Source: Shewanella sp. 1CM18E (GTDB taxonomy: Bacteria > Pseudomonadota > Gammaproteobacteria > Enterobacterales > Shewanellaceae). From it: a stretch of DNA of 64,000 nucleotides. Made by a program: the position numbers and the translations under genes. The notes beneath the pieces are model-generated. The model ran no database searches, was not told the DNA's origin, and saw only the letters and a list, made by a program, of their open reading frames with translations. Below are positions 36,004-45,473 of this stretch, in pieces. Each line of letters starts with the position of its first letter. Position 1 is the stretch's first letter. The DNA lies in assembly GCF_023161665.1 (NCBI RefSeq), contig NZ_JALNTW010000002.1, positions 434,001 through 498,000 of the forward strand, in the 5' to 3' direction.

Positions 36004-36937
36004 CAAGCCTAAAACCAGCCCATTTTGCTGCAGATTAGCCGCGCTATTTAACAGCACCTTTTTGACTTGCGCGCTTTTGACTTGCACGCTAGTGTTCTCG
36101 CCAGCAAGTCATGCCAAGCAAGCGTGCAGCATAGATGCCCTTGAAGCAATGGAAAATGACAGTGGGGATGTTCGAGGTTTCAGCGCTGCAGTATGTAAGC
36201 AACTGCCACACCAACAACAATTTACCATGGGCGCATACCTACAATGGACAGGCGGAAGCTATGCAGGTGAAAGGCGTTACGCCCTACGCACCGTCATTAT
36301 GGACACTCAGACTCATGAGGTTATCGCTCGTCATACTGGCAGTTTATACGAGAGACCTGGATTAACCATTGTTGCTGACACGCCAGATAACAAAGAGCAA
36401 AATTCGCCAGCACCCCTTTGGATTGATACCGCTAACTATAAGCTCAACAGTGATACCCGCGCACTTGGGGTACGAGTACAAGCGCAACAACTCCCAGAGG
36501 GCGCAAGTGAGTATCAATCTGATTATTTGAATTTATTTGTTCATCAAGGGCGCTTTTTAATCCCCGTGGTGGAAAAACTGCCGCTGTATTATTGGAAAGT
36601 CTGGCGAAACGAGCCAAGTGGCTACCATGTTGCCAGAACACCTGAGGTCATTAAAAGTGAAACTAACGACAAAGCGGGTTTAACAAAGCGCTATATCGTT
36701 GAGAGCGGCAAAGGTGCGCTCCATATCGAGTCTAAGCAATACAAAGGCTTTGCCGACCTAAAACTGCTCACTAAAACTAAGCTGTCAGGTGCTTTGCCCA
36801 AACGCACAGATAGTAGCCAAAGTCGTACCATTATTACCCGTTTGCGGTTTAATGGTGAACGTTATTACATTCTAGAGTCTAAATTTAGTGATAAAAGAGA
36901 TTGGCAACACAGCGAGCGATGGTGGAAACCTTGGTAG
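35993..36937 (+). CDS. Secreted hypothetical protein, second of a paralogous pair
   Basis: 314-aa protein with an N-terminal hydrophobic signal ending SPASHA and Cys in the mature N terminus (KQACSID, AAVCKQL). LRTVIMDTQTHEVIARHTG, YLNLFVHQGRFLIPVVEKL and LRFNGERYYILESKF match the preceding protein in order. The ATG at 35993 lies within the end of the upstream gene. A decayed copy of its last 160 bp occurs at 48863-49022. Function unknown. Confidence 0.65.
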   Translation: MLTNKPKTSPFCCRLAALFNSTFLTCALLTCTLVFSPASHAKQACSIDALEAMENDSGDVRGFSAAVCKQLPHQQQFTMGAYLQWTGGSYAGERRYALRTVIMDTQTHEVIARHTGSLYERPGLTIVADTPDNKEQNSPAPLWIDTANYKLNSDTRALGVRVQAQQLPEGASEYQSDYLNLFVHQGRFLIPVVEKLPLYYWKVWRNEPSGYHVARTPEVIKSETNDKAGLTKRYIVESGKGALHIESKQYKGFADLKLLTKTKLSGALPKRTDSSQSRTIITRLRFNGERYYILESKFSDKRDWQHSERWWKPW

Positions 36938-36988
36938 GGGTTTAGTACTCCCACATTAAATTCGAATTCAATAGCGGTGAATATTATT

Positions 36989-37022
36989 GCCCAAACGCCT
37001 ACTCATCGACGTTTGGGCTTTA
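36989..37022. terminator. Terminator after the paralogous pair
   Basis: Stem GCCCAAACG / CGTTTGGGC with a 12-base loop followed by TTTAGTT. Confidence 0.65.
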
Positions 37023-37233
37023 GTTACGATAGACAATAGAGCTTAAACATTCGCTTGTAAAAATAAGCAAATAAGAAGCCTTATTTGCAAGGTGTTGCAT
37101 AAGCCACAATACACAAGTAAAAGCCAAAGTATCCAAGCTTCATCTTCAGTTAGCTTTACTTGCTTGTTCATTTACTTTGCTTAATGAAAGGCTATTTATA
37201 AAAGATTGGCCGAGAATATGCTGCTTTTAAAGC

Positions 37234-37731
37234 TTAAAACTTGTAGCCAATTGAAATCATGCCGGTAGGCTCGGTAGCTGTTTTTCCCACATTCCCAAAA
37301 GAACCACCGTCATCTTCCCTTCTAACGCCACCACTGACACCAAATTGCCAACCGCCATCTGTAAAGCCTTTTGGGTAGTACTCATATGTCAGCACTGCGA
37401 AGCCATCCTCACTAGTGAGAACCTCACTTCCAACACTGAATCCAAACAAATGTTTTTGCTCACTAAATGCATATTGATACCCTAAAGCTCCACCAACTAG
37501 ACCTAATGAGCCAAAGAAAACATGGTTCAGGTTTTGATAATTGTATCGAACGCCTAACACTCCACCATATTGATATCCTACACCTAGTGAAAAGCTCGTA
37601 TCCGTTGTGGTTTCAATTGAACTGGAATGGACTGAAGTGATTGCTACATCATTGTCATCAACTTGCGGTTGAGAATAAGCACTTGTAGAAAAAACTAACC
37701 CTACAAATAGTAAATTTTTATTAAACTTCAT
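37234..37731 (-). CDS. Small outer-membrane beta-barrel protein
   Basis: 165-aa protein with a cleavable signal (MKFNKNLLFVGLVFSTSAYS). The mature part alternates hydrophobic and polar residues with Gly/Tyr-rich strands (SFSLGVGYQYGGVLGVRYNYQ, GFSVGSEVLTSE, WQFGVSGGVRRE) and ends ISIGYKF with the terminal Phe recognised by the BAM complex. About eight strands would fit, as in OmpW/OmpX-size barrels. Specific substrate or role unknown; single gene. Confidence 0.75.
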   Translation of the reverse strand: MKFNKNLLFVGLVFSTSAYSQPQVDDNDVAITSVHSSSIETTTDTSFSLGVGYQYGGVLGVRYNYQNLNHVFFGSLGLVGGALGYQYAFSEQKHLFGFSVGSEVLTSEDGFAVLTYEYYPKGFTDGGWQFGVSGGVRREDDGGSFGNVGKTATEPTGMISIGYKF

Positions 37732-37932
37732 TATTATTCCCTGTTTATATTTATAAGTGCTTCATGCACATAGCGCGAAATTATTACAACTGCACATAAA
37801 AACGTAAACAAAAAATATAATTTAAGTATTCCCAATTCGTATAACTCAGAATTATTTACTGACTAATCGCAGTTAGTATAAGCATGCGTAGCTTTATAAC
37901 ACTTTTACAAATAGAGAATGAATCAAATAACA

Positions 37933-37952
37933 CCCAGTAAATTATTACTGGG
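37933..37952. repeat. Hairpin upstream of the beta-barrel gene
   Basis: CCCAGTAA / TTACTGGG stem with a four-base loop, without a T-run in either direction, in the spacer downstream of the GNAT gene. It could be a weak terminator. Confidence 0.35.
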
Positions 37953-38004
37953 AATTACTATTCACTCGGTAAATTCTATAGGCGTTTTCAGCGATTAATT
38001 GCAG

Positions 38005-38448
38005 CTATAGATTTAACAAGTAATGGTAACTGCCTGACTCTTTAACATAACCTAAAGACTCATAAAGCCGTTGCGCATTCACATTGTTTACCCCAGTTTC
38101 TAACGCTAAGCCCTTAACACCCGCTTTAATGCCAAGCTCCTTAGCAGCATGCATCAGCAGAGTTGCCACACCTTGGCAACGGGCATTATCGCTAACAAAC
38201 AGATCATTGAGCACCCAAATTCGCGCAGCCGACACAGATGAAAAACCTGGATAAAGCTGAGTAAACCCTAAGGCATCGCCGTTGTTATCAAGTGCAAGGA
38301 AAATCACCGACTCGTTATTCGTTAAACGCTCTGCAATAAACTCCTCAGCCAACTGTAAGTTACTCGCTTGACCATAAAACACTCGGTATGCGTCAAACAA
38401 GGGGGCGATCAAGGCTGCATCGGCTGGGGTGGCTTTAATAATGTCCAT
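38005..38448 (-). CDS. GNAT family N-acetyltransferase
   Basis: 147-aa acetyl-CoA-dependent acyltransferase. The RIWVLNDLFVSDNARCQGVATLLM segment contains the conserved acetyl-CoA pyrophosphate-binding motif (R/Q-x-x-G-x-A, here RCQGVA) and is followed by the ETGVNNVNAQRLYESLGYV motif B/C helix. The substrate is unknown. It is the first of three consecutive minus-strand single-domain enzyme genes. Confidence 0.88.
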   Translation of the reverse strand: MDIIKATPADAALIAPLFDAYRVFYGQASNLQLAEEFIAERLTNNESVIFLALDNNGDALGFTQLYPGFSSVSAARIWVLNDLFVSDNARCQGVATLLMHAAKELGIKAGVKGLALETGVNNVNAQRLYESLGYVKESGSYHYLLNL

Positions 38449-38529
38449 ATTTATAGATCCGTTTTATCAAGGGTAAGCTGTGAGCTGCTAACTCAAACCA
38501 TCAAACAATACAGCAGCTTACTAATTAGT

Positions 38530-39477
38530 TTATTGTTTTAAAGCGAAAGCGATGAAAGTGCTCGCCGTTTCTTTAGGAGCCTCAATCATAGGCAAATGAC
38601 CAACTTGCGCCATAATATCAACTTGGGCATGGGGTATAGTATCCTTCAACTTAGTCGCACCGGAAACATGTAACACCCTATCTGCTTGCCCCCATGTAAC
38701 CAAAACTGGGCCATTGTAGCTTTTTAAAACCTGATCAAGTGGCGAGTCAGGGTGAGCCTCTCCGTTTCGCATTCTATGGATCTGCTCATATATTTTTGTA
38801 TTCAATATAAGCCGTTGCTCAGCTTTTTTGGCTAAATGTGACACTATGGGGCTGGGAATATAAGGCGGCTCAACAAATAAAAAATCAACTAGCTGAGTAA
38901 ACTCCGCTTCGTTTCTCGGTAACACCATTGGTTGATAGCCATTTTTAATTGCTAAAAACATCTCGCTCTTTTCTGAATCAACAACACCAAACGGGCTAAT
39001 TAACCAAAGGTTTTTTACCTTACTAGGATATTTAGCTGCAAAATTACCGGCAATATAGCCGCCCATAGAGCTGCCCGCTAAATTAAACTCTGTAATGTTG
39101 AGCGCATCCAGAGTTTTACTCAACCTCGTTACTTGCGAAAACAGATCATAATCAAGCTCAATATTGTCGGTACTATTACCAAATCCCGGTAAGTCAATTG
39201 CAATAACATCAAAGTAAGCAGTGAGATAATTTGCAATACGATTCCAGTTGTCTTTATCGGCACCAAAGCCATGCAACAAAACAAGAGGTGTGCCACTGCC
39301 ACCACGAAGATATTCAATATCTAACTCGTCAATTTTAAGCTTATGTACCTTTAATCCAGAGAGACTTCTTTCCGCATTTATCATGTAGCTAACTAATATT
39401 GAACTGGGAGTGATCAGGTACAGAGTGACAAGCAGTAATACTGAGCAGGTAACAACAAGGCCAATCCTTTTTAGCAT
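38530..39477 (-). CDS. Membrane-anchored alpha/beta hydrolase
   Basis: 315-aa protein from the ATG at 39477, supported by GGAG six bases upstream; an upstream in-frame start would add 26 residues without a ribosome site. A single N-terminal transmembrane anchor (residues 5-25) precedes an alpha/beta-hydrolase domain: oxyanion motif LLHGFGAD, nucleophile elbow G135-S-S137-M-G, acid in VTWGQADRVLH and catalytic His in GHLPMIEAP. The domain probably faces the periplasm. Ester or lactone substrate unknown. Confidence 0.85.
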   Translation of the reverse strand: MLKRIGLVVTCSVLLLVTLYLITPSSILVSYMINAERSLSGLKVHKLKIDELDIEYLRGGSGTPLVLLHGFGADKDNWNRIANYLTAYFDVIAIDLPGFGNSTDNIELDYDLFSQVTRLSKTLDALNITEFNLAGSSMGGYIAGNFAAKYPSKVKNLWLISPFGVVDSEKSEMFLAIKNGYQPMVLPRNEAEFTQLVDFLFVEPPYIPSPIVSHLAKKAEQRLILNTKIYEQIHRMRNGEAHPDSPLDQVLKSYNGPVLVTWGQADRVLHVSGATKLKDTIPHAQVDIMAQVGHLPMIEAPKETASTFIAFALKQ

Positions 39478-39573
39478 AAATATCTCCGTATTCAATGTTA
39501 TTGCGACTAACTGGCTCGACTTAATGTTTACTAACACAAAGCCGAGCTCAAGCATTAATGATTGACCAATAAG

Positions 39574-40038
39574 TTAGGCTTCTAACAACATAGGTATGTC
39601 AACCATACCTTTTTCACGCCTAACTCCAGCGATACGCTTAAAACCAAAATTCAAATAGACACTTTCAGCCCCAAGCGCAGAGTTAACCGTAAAACGGCCT
39701 TGATTGCCTTTTTGTGTTGCTTGCTCTTTTGCTGCCTGCCAAAGCCGTCGAGACAACCCGAGCCCTTGAAAGTTATCGTGAACAAATAAATGGTATAGAT
39801 GAGAGTTATCACGAATGCCTGCAACGCCAATAACTTGGTCGCTTTGCGATACAGCAACAAAGTAGCAATAATGACTAGTTAGGTAGGATTCGATGCACTT
39901 CTCAGACATAGAGCTAAGCAATACATCATGCACCGATGCGTCACAGTCTGGACAAACGTATTTTTTAACTAACGGCACAATTAACTCACTTATCGACTTT
40001 GCATCGCTTAATTGTGCTTCTCTGATCTGAATATTCAT
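39574..40038 (-). CDS. GNAT family N-acetyltransferase
   Basis: 154-aa acetyltransferase with the motif HLYHLFVHDNFQGLGLSRRLWQAAKEQA, which includes the QGLG acetyl-CoA loop, and a C-terminal AESVYLNFGFKRI segment. The Cys pair YVCPDCDASVHD is unusual for the family and may bind metal. Substrate unknown. Confidence 0.87.
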   Translation of the reverse strand: MNIQIREAQLSDAKSISELIVPLVKKYVCPDCDASVHDVLLSSMSEKCIESYLTSHYCYFVAVSQSDQVIGVAGIRDNSHLYHLFVHDNFQGLGLSRRLWQAAKEQATQKGNQGRFTVNSALGAESVYLNFGFKRIAGVRREKGMVDIPMLLEA

Positions 40039-40342
40039 TATTTGCCCCCGTTAAACTACTACTTAATACTGTTTTACGCGCTTATTTTTAGCCTACAGCA
40101 CCATAAGGATATTTTTAAGCTTAGGGAAACAATTAGTAACCAGATAATCAATGTCAGTCACATCAGGAATAAGTTGCTCACATTACGATATAGGATCTGC
40201 GGAACGCAGGTGGAGATTTTTTTAATTAATTATCAATAATTTAAATAGCGAATCAAGTAACTAAAAGTATGCTGTTTGCAACTCATTTCCTAGTGTCTTA
40301 TCTTTTATCTACTTAGTGGTGAATTCAATCCAAGGAGCCGAG
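40039..40342. other. Intergenic region before the thioredoxin-fold gene
   Basis: About 300 bp of AT-rich sequence between divergent genes; no structure, repeat or ORF is supported. Confidence 0.4.
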
Positions 40343-40882
40343 ATGGCATATTCACAGAAACTCAAAGCAGGCGATATTTTCCCCACATTAGAAGCAACAA
40401 CACTGGATGGAACTAAAGTTACTCTAGGTCAACCTCAAGGTGATGCTGTATGGCAAGCGGTGTTTGTCTATCGTGGTAAACATTGCCCACTTTGCAGCAA
40501 GTACCTCAATGAGATTGAGACCTATAAACAAGCTTTTAGCGATGCAGGCGTCGATATTCTGGCTGTCTCTGGCGATTCAAAACAACAATTAGAGCAACAT
40601 CTGGATAAACTCGAAATCAGCTTCCCGATTGCTTATGAGCTAACTGAAGAGCAAATGAAAACCTTAGGGCTTTATATTTCTTTACCACGCTCAGCAGCAG
40701 AAACTGACCATAACTTTGCAGAACCAGGGTTATTTATCGTCAACGAGCACGGTAACCTGCATGTGGTTGACCTATCAAACAACCCGTTTGTCAGACCTGA
40801 ATTAGGGGCACTAACTCGTGGCCTAGCTTGGATTCGAGATCCGGATAACAACTATCCGATTAGAGGCACACTAGACTACTAA
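40343..40882 (+). CDS. AhpC/TSA-type thioredoxin-fold peroxiredoxin-like protein
   Basis: 179-aa cytoplasmic protein from the ATG at 40343, preceded by AAGGAG. The fold signature FVYRGKHCPLCSKYLNEIE contains Cys48-Pro-Leu-Cys51, so it resembles peroxiredoxins with a CXXC rather than a single peroxidatic Cys in the TxxC context. The later AEPGLFIVNEHGNLHVVDL segment also fits the family. Likely a thiol peroxidase or disulphide reductase; substrate unknown. A terminator follows directly. Confidence 0.8.
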   Translation: MAYSQKLKAGDIFPTLEATTLDGTKVTLGQPQGDAVWQAVFVYRGKHCPLCSKYLNEIETYKQAFSDAGVDILAVSGDSKQQLEQHLDKLEISFPIAYELTEEQMKTLGLYISLPRSAAETDHNFAEPGLFIVNEHGNLHVVDLSNNPFVRPELGALTRGLAWIRDPDNNYPIRGTLDY

Positions 40883-40904
40883 GGCTCAAGCACCAAAGTA
40901 GAGT

Positions 40905-40935
40905 AAGGCAACCTCATTATAGGTTGCCTTATTGA
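40905..40935. terminator. Terminator after the peroxiredoxin-like gene
   Basis: AAGGCAACCT / AGGTTGCCTT stem with a CATTAT loop and a short T-containing tail. Confidence 0.7.
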
Positions 40936-41081
40936 TAAATCTTGTCGTGTACATTGGTTGTTTCAACCATAACAAAACTCATATTTGCTATGAGAGCGAT
41001 ATATTCAATGGGGAAACAATTATTCAAGCAGTGTGCCCTGTGCCCGTTAAGTCGCTCCTGCGAAAGGATTAATCGTCCGAT

Positions 41082-42023
41082 TTAATTCAATGTGATCACT
41101 GTTTTTGATTTTGTCATTTCACTGTGTGTTAGTGCCTCTGGCATATGCTCAAAATTGAATGTAGTTGGCTCGCTAATTTCAACATCACCTTTAGTAATTT
41201 GTTCAAGTAACGCTTCGCCGTTTTGCATCAATGCATACCAATCTTGTTTATCGCCAAAATCATGTAGCGCTCCCAGCGCTATTTCGTGGTAAGAAATTGT
41301 GCGAGTAAAGGGAGGGTCAATGGGTTTAGCTATTCGGTCTTGAATACAGACAATATGCCCATTGGCTTTTAATGATGGAACTAAATGAGCGGCACTTTCC
41401 CCACTCACAGCATCAAAAATGGCGAAATATTTAATGCCGATTTGAGATTGATCTCGGTAAACTTGGCGAAGGCCTAGCTTGTTTGCTCGTGCTTCACTCA
41501 AACTAGCAGAGACAACATCAACGACATAACCAGCATTGACGAGAAGCTGGGATAACAAATTATTCACCGCGCCAAAACCGACGATAAGCACTTCTCTTTG
41601 ACGGGTTAACGGAATTTTTTCAAATGCTTGCCACGCCGTAAGCATAGGGCAAGGCAACGCGGCTGCGATTTCAAACGATAAGCTTTCAGGCAGCATCATC
41701 ACTCTATCAGCACTCAAAACGGTATATTCAGCAAAGCTACCATGCTGATTTAGTGAGGCATGATACGCCACTCGGCTTCCTACAAGGCTGCTATTAACGT
41801 TAATTCCAGTACCTACAATGACACCAGCACCATCGACACCAGCAACATGACCGTTCGGCCAATTTAAAGGGTTTGCTTTGATAAATTTCCAATCGACTGG
41901 GTTAATGCCAATCGCTTTGTTACGCACTAAGATTTCGTTGTCAGCTAACGTTGGTGTTTCAGTCTTACCTAGAGCAAGACTGCACGTCTCAGTTTGATAT
42001 TGCCAAATTTGATATTGTTCCAT
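41082..42023 (-). CDS. MDR-superfamily zinc-independent alcohol dehydrogenase/quinone oxidoreductase
   Basis: 313-aa NAD(P)H-dependent reductase. The N-terminal GroES-like domain contains [16 protein letters not shown] and [15 protein letters not shown], typical of the quinone oxidoreductase branch; the Rossmann domain contains [18 protein letters not shown]. The catalytic zinc Cys of true alcohol dehydrogenases is absent. A 23-bp palindrome at 42174-42196 lies upstream, matching one between the adjacent lysR and MFS genes, so this gene is probably in the same regulon. Confidence 0.85.
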   Translation of the reverse strand: MEQYQIWQYQTETCSLALGKTETPTLADNEILVRNKAIGINPVDWKFIKANPLNWPNGHVAGVDGAGVIVGTGINVNSSLVGSRVAYHASLNQHGSFAEYTVLSADRVMMLPESLSFEIAAALPCPMLTAWQAFEKIPLTRQREVLIVGFGAVNNLLSQLLVNAGYVVDVVSASLSEARANKLGLRQVYRDQSQIGIKYFAIFDAVSGESAAHLVPSLKANGHIVCIQDRIAKPIDPPFTRTISYHEIALGALHDFGDKQDWYALMQNGEALLEQITKGDVEISEPTTFNFEHMPEALTHSEMTKSKTVITLN

Positions 42024-42173
42024 CTCATTTCCGCGCGCTTAGTGAAAAAGAAAAGATAGCAAGGCGTGAGCCTAGCACCTAGAATATTAGACCTAATAAG
42101 TACGACAATCTCTGTAATTGTTTTATTTTTTAAAAGGATGCTATCAGGTTTATCGGTTTTCATTTATAGCGAC

Positions 42174-42196
42174 AAAGACAAATAGTATTTGTCTTT
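42174..42196. promoter_or_regulatory. Palindromic operator upstream of the MDR oxidoreductase gene
   Basis: AAAGACAAAT-N3-ATTTGTCTTT is a perfect dyad about 150 bp before the oxidoreductase start. Its core ACAAAT-N3-ATTTGT is shared with the site at 43278-43296. Confidence 0.65.
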
Positions 42197-42350
42197 TTTG
42201 CAATAATCGAAACGTGAAACAATCAAGGCTCCCCCCATCTAGGTCTTGTTGATGGCCAATGTTTCATCGATTCTTATGGGCACTTGGTTTGTCCAATACG
42301 CCAGAATAAATAGAAAAAAACAGGGTATAAGCAACCTCACGGAGAATAAT

Positions 42351-43232
42351 CTACAGCTCTAGTTTTGGTTGAATAAAATCAATGAAGGCAGAGATCCTCT
42401 TGGCAACCGAAGAGGACTTATAGTAAACCGCATTGATTTGTTCACGGCCAGAATGACTGATTTTTTCTCCTTCCAATAAAGAAATTAATCTTCCCTCAGC
42501 AATGTCTTTCTTCACCATAAACCCTGATAGACAGGCGATGCCATTTCCCATCAAAGCAAGCTGTCTCACCGTTTCACCGTTACTTGAGGTCAGCGTGGGT
42601 ATCAGCCTTGAAAATCCTTTTAAAGGCCACTCATTAAGTGTTTTCGGTGTTGAAAACCCAATCGTATCGTGATGTTCTAAATCACTACTTTTACTCGGAA
42701 AGCCACGCTTTGCTAGATAATCAGGTGAAGCCACAATATAAAGTACACTTCTGCCCAAGGGCTTGGCATGTAAGGTTGAGTCACTTAAAGCGCCGATGCG
42801 AATAGCGATATCAGTTTTCTTCTCTAACAAATCGACAAAGCCTTCGTTGGAGGTTAACTCCAATTCAATATCAGGGTAGGCTTGATTAAATGACTGCACC
42901 AAAGGTACTAACTGGTGAAACACAAATGGACTCGCGGCATCGACGCGTAACGTTCCTTTGGGTAATTCTCCACGGGATATGATCTCATCTTCTGCCTGCT
43001 GCAGCTGTATCAACCCTATTCGCACCGAATCAACAAATTGTCGCCCCTCATCCGTTAATTCAATCCGTCTTGTGGTTCGGTTTAATATTGTCACGCCAAG
43101 TTGGCTTTCGACCTTACTCACCGCTCGCGATACCCGTGCGACCTGTATATCTAAGCGATCTGCTGCCGCTGTAAACCCGCCAGTATCGACCACAGAAAGT
43201 AGAATTTCTAAATCATCCGATTTTGTACGCAT
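42351..43232 (-). CDS. LysR-family transcriptional regulator
   Basis: 293-aa regulator with an N-terminal winged helix-turn-helix (LLSVVDTGGFTAAADRLDIQ through SRAVSKVESQLGVTILNR at about residues 10-55) and a C-terminal inducer-binding domain. It is divergent from the MFS gene with 186 bp between, containing a 19-bp palindrome; this layout indicates that it controls the exporter and probably the oxidoreductase gene at 41082. Inducer unknown. Confidence 0.92.
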   Translation of the reverse strand: MRTKSDDLEILLSVVDTGGFTAAADRLDIQVARVSRAVSKVESQLGVTILNRTTRRIELTDEGRQFVDSVRIGLIQLQQAEDEIISRGELPKGTLRVDAASPFVFHQLVPLVQSFNQAYPDIELELTSNEGFVDLLEKKTDIAIRIGALSDSTLHAKPLGRSVLYIVASPDYLAKRGFPSKSSDLEHHDTIGFSTPKTLNEWPLKGFSRLIPTLTSSNGETVRQLALMGNGIACLSGFMVKKDIAEGRLISLLEGEKISHSGREQINAVYYKSSSVAKRISAFIDFIQPKLEL

Positions 43233-43277
43233 TCGTGCCTACCATTTAATTAAGCATAGTTTTAATTATTGCATTTA

Positions 43278-43296
43278 TAACAAATATTATTTGTTA
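43278..43296. promoter_or_regulatory. Palindromic operator between lysR and MFS genes
   Basis: TAACAAAT-N3-ATTTGTTA is a perfect 19-bp dyad of the T-N11-A type expected for LysR proteins, 46 bp before lysR and 122 bp before the MFS start. Confidence 0.7.
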
Positions 43297-43418
43297 AATA
43301 CCCTATTTTTTACAATCAATTTTGCGCACAGAATCCCCCCATCAAATCGCGACATAGCACTTCGTTGATAAATCGATTCGCCGCTGTGTACTAAACCTAG
43401 TAAAAGAGAGTAAATAAT

Positions 43419-44615
43419 ATGCCATTAGCACTTCTCGCATTGACGCTCAGCGCCTTTGCTATTGGAACCACAGAATTTGTGATCGTCGGGCTGCTCCCGA
43501 CGATGTCTGCTGACTTAAATGTCTCACTACCATCAGCAGGACTGCTGGTGAGCCTTTATGCACTAGGTGTTGCTATAGGCGCCCCCGTATTAACCGCCTT
43601 AACAGGTAAGTGGAACCGTAAACACGTACTCCTTGCTGTAATGTCACTATTTGTGGTTGGCAACTTGTTGGCCTGGCAAGCACCTGGTTACAACACCCTT
43701 ATATTTGCTCGCATTTTGACTGGTTTAGCCCATGGTGTGTTTTTCTCTATCGGCTCTACGATTGCAACAGGTCTAGTACCCAAAGAAAAAGCAGCGAGCG
43801 CAATTGCGATTATGTTTACAGGATTAACCGTTGCGCTAGTGACAGGTGTACCACTTGGCACTTACATAGGGCAAACCTTCGGTTGGCAATCTACTTTTCT
43901 AATTGTGGCGCTATTGGGACTAATTGCGTTGATTGGTAGTGCTTTCTTAGTGCCGAGTAACCTAAAACAGCCTGCTGCCACTAAACTGTCATCCCAGCTA
44001 AAAGTGTTAACTCAACCAAGGCTACTGCTGGTTTATGCAATCACAGCGCTGGGCTACGGTGGAACATTTACCGCATTCACTTTTCTTGCTCCAATTTTGC
44101 AGCAGGAAACAGGATTTAGCGCCAGTGCTATTAGCCTAATTATGTTGGTATACGGTGTATCAGTGGCAATCGGTAATATTTGGGGGGGTAAAATGGCCGA
44201 TAAGATGGGACCTATTAAAGCGCTGACGATTATTTTTTCGGGACTCGCGACCATTCTGGTGATCTTTAACTTTACTGCTGTTAACCCTATCGCAGCGGTG
44301 GCGACCATTTTAGTTTGGGGGGCCTTTGCATTCGGTAATGTTCCTGGCTTACAAGTGTATGTAGTCAAACTGGCAGAAAGGTACACTCCAGATGCTGTAG
44401 ATGTCGCTTCTGGTCTAAACATTGCCGCGTTTAATGTTGGTATTGCTCTTGGCTCTTGGGGTGGCGGTATGATTGTGTCTGAAATGGGATTGATGCATAC
44501 CCCTTGGATTGGTGCTGTGATAGTACTCGTTGCGCTGGCTCTGACTCAAATCAGTGGTCGCCTTGATAAGCGAACAGCAAATCATTTGTCGCCAGAAAAC
44601 CTACTCGTAAGATAA
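43419..44615 (+). CDS. MFS drug/sugar efflux transporter (DHA1-type)
   Basis: 398-aa inner-membrane proton antiporter with 12 hydrophobic segments. FAIGTTEFVIVGLLP in helix 1, the motif A region LTALTGKWNRKHVLL and LTGLAHGVFFSIG are characteristic of the AraJ/YdhP-like DHA1 group. It is divergent from the LysR gene that probably regulates it and is followed by a terminator. Substrate unknown. Confidence 0.9.
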   Translation: MPLALLALTLSAFAIGTTEFVIVGLLPTMSADLNVSLPSAGLLVSLYALGVAIGAPVLTALTGKWNRKHVLLAVMSLFVVGNLLAWQAPGYNTLIFARILTGLAHGVFFSIGSTIATGLVPKEKAASAIAIMFTGLTVALVTGVPLGTYIGQTFGWQSTFLIVALLGLIALIGSAFLVPSNLKQPAATKLSSQLKVLTQPRLLLVYAITALGYGGTFTAFTFLAPILQQETGFSASAISLIMLVYGVSVAIGNIWGGKMADKMGPIKALTIIFSGLATILVIFNFTAVNPIAAVATILVWGAFAFGNVPGLQVYVVKLAERYTPDAVDVASGLNIAAFNVGIALGSWGGGMIVSEMGLMHTPWIGAVIVLVALALTQISGRLDKRTANHLSPENLLVR

Positions 44616-44637
44616 GCATCACCACTCGCATTAAACA

Positions 44638-44675
44638 CAGGTCAATGCCTTGCATTGACCTGTTCATTTTTATTT
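44638..44675 (+). terminator. Terminator after the MFS gene
   Basis: A perfect CAGGTCAATGC / GCATTGACCTG stem with a three-base loop followed by TTCATTTTTATTT. Confidence 0.85.
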
Positions 44676-44726
44676 ATCATTAGTTCATGGCCATGCAGTT
44701 AAACGTGTTTTCCTAAGCTTTTACGT

Positions 44727-44743
44727 AATGTTGCCCCAACATT
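44727..44743. promoter_or_regulatory. Palindrome upstream of the VOC gene
   Basis: AATGTTG-CCC-CAACATT, a perfect 17-bp dyad with a three-base centre, 84 bp before the VOC start. Likely an operator, perhaps for the LysR protein encoded at 45474-46412. Confidence 0.5.
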
Positions 44744-44826
44744 TAGTATCCCCATCATATATCGCTCCTGGTGGTCTATGCTTTTGCATGGAAAGCTTCT
44801 TAACAAAAACCATGGAGATGTTAACG

Positions 44827-45345
44827 ATGATTACCCCACCAAACACCAACCATACCTACCCACGCTCATTTAGTCACATCGGCCTTTCTGTCCCTGACTT
44901 GGATGCTGCAGTCAAGTTTTATACCGAAGTGCTCGGATGGTACCTCATCATGAAACCAACTGAGATCCTTGAGGATGACTCGGCGATAGGTGAAATGTGT
45001 ACAGACGTATTTGGCGCTGGATGGGAGCGGTTTAAAATCGCTCACTTATCTACTGGTGATCGGGTGGGTGTAGAGATCTTCGAATTTAAAAACCAACAAA
45101 ACCCAGACGATAACTTTGAGTATTGGAAAACAGGTGTCTTTCATTTTTGTGTGCAAGACCCTGATGTAGAAGGACTAGCAGAAAAGATTGTCGCGGCTGG
45201 CGGCAAAAAGCGTATGAAAGCCCCCCGCTATTATTATCCAGGAGAAAAACCATATCGCATGATTTATATGGAAGACCCCTTTGGTAACATTCTCGAAATC
45301 TATAGCCACAGTTATGAGTTGCACTATTCTGCGGGTGCATATTAG
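44827..45345 (+). CDS. VOC-family (glyoxalase/dioxygenase) protein
   Basis: 172-aa metal-dependent protein of the vicinal-oxygen-chelate fold with two beta-alpha-beta-beta-beta modules: FSHIGLSVPDLDAAVKFYTEVLGW near the N terminus and VFHFCVQDPDVEGLAEKI with RMIYMEDPFGNILEIYSH near the end. Candidate metal ligands are the His in FSHIG, the His in FHFCV and the Glu in ILEIY. The ATG at 44827 has GGAG nine bases upstream; earlier in-frame ATGs overlap a palindrome. Substrate unknown. Confidence 0.87.
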   Translation: MITPPNTNHTYPRSFSHIGLSVPDLDAAVKFYTEVLGWYLIMKPTEILEDDSAIGEMCTDVFGAGWERFKIAHLSTGDRVGVEIFEFKNQQNPDDNFEYWKTGVFHFCVQDPDVEGLAEKIVAAGGKKRMKAPRYYYPGEKPYRMIYMEDPFGNILEIYSHSYELHYSAGAY

Positions 45346-45376
45346 AAGCGCGCCCATTCTTTATGCCCTGCCAATA

Positions 45377-45406
45377 AACAGAGTCGCTTAGGCGACTTTG
45401 TTTTTC
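45377..45406. terminator. Terminator after the VOC gene
   Basis: AGTCGC / GCGACT stem, extended by AAAC/GTTT, with a T-run on the plus strand. Confidence 0.7.
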
Positions 45407-45473
45407 TATGCTGTTCAGCTAAGAGATAGCCAATAAGGTCCCAGCTAAACAAGATAGTCGCGAAATCCAAAGA

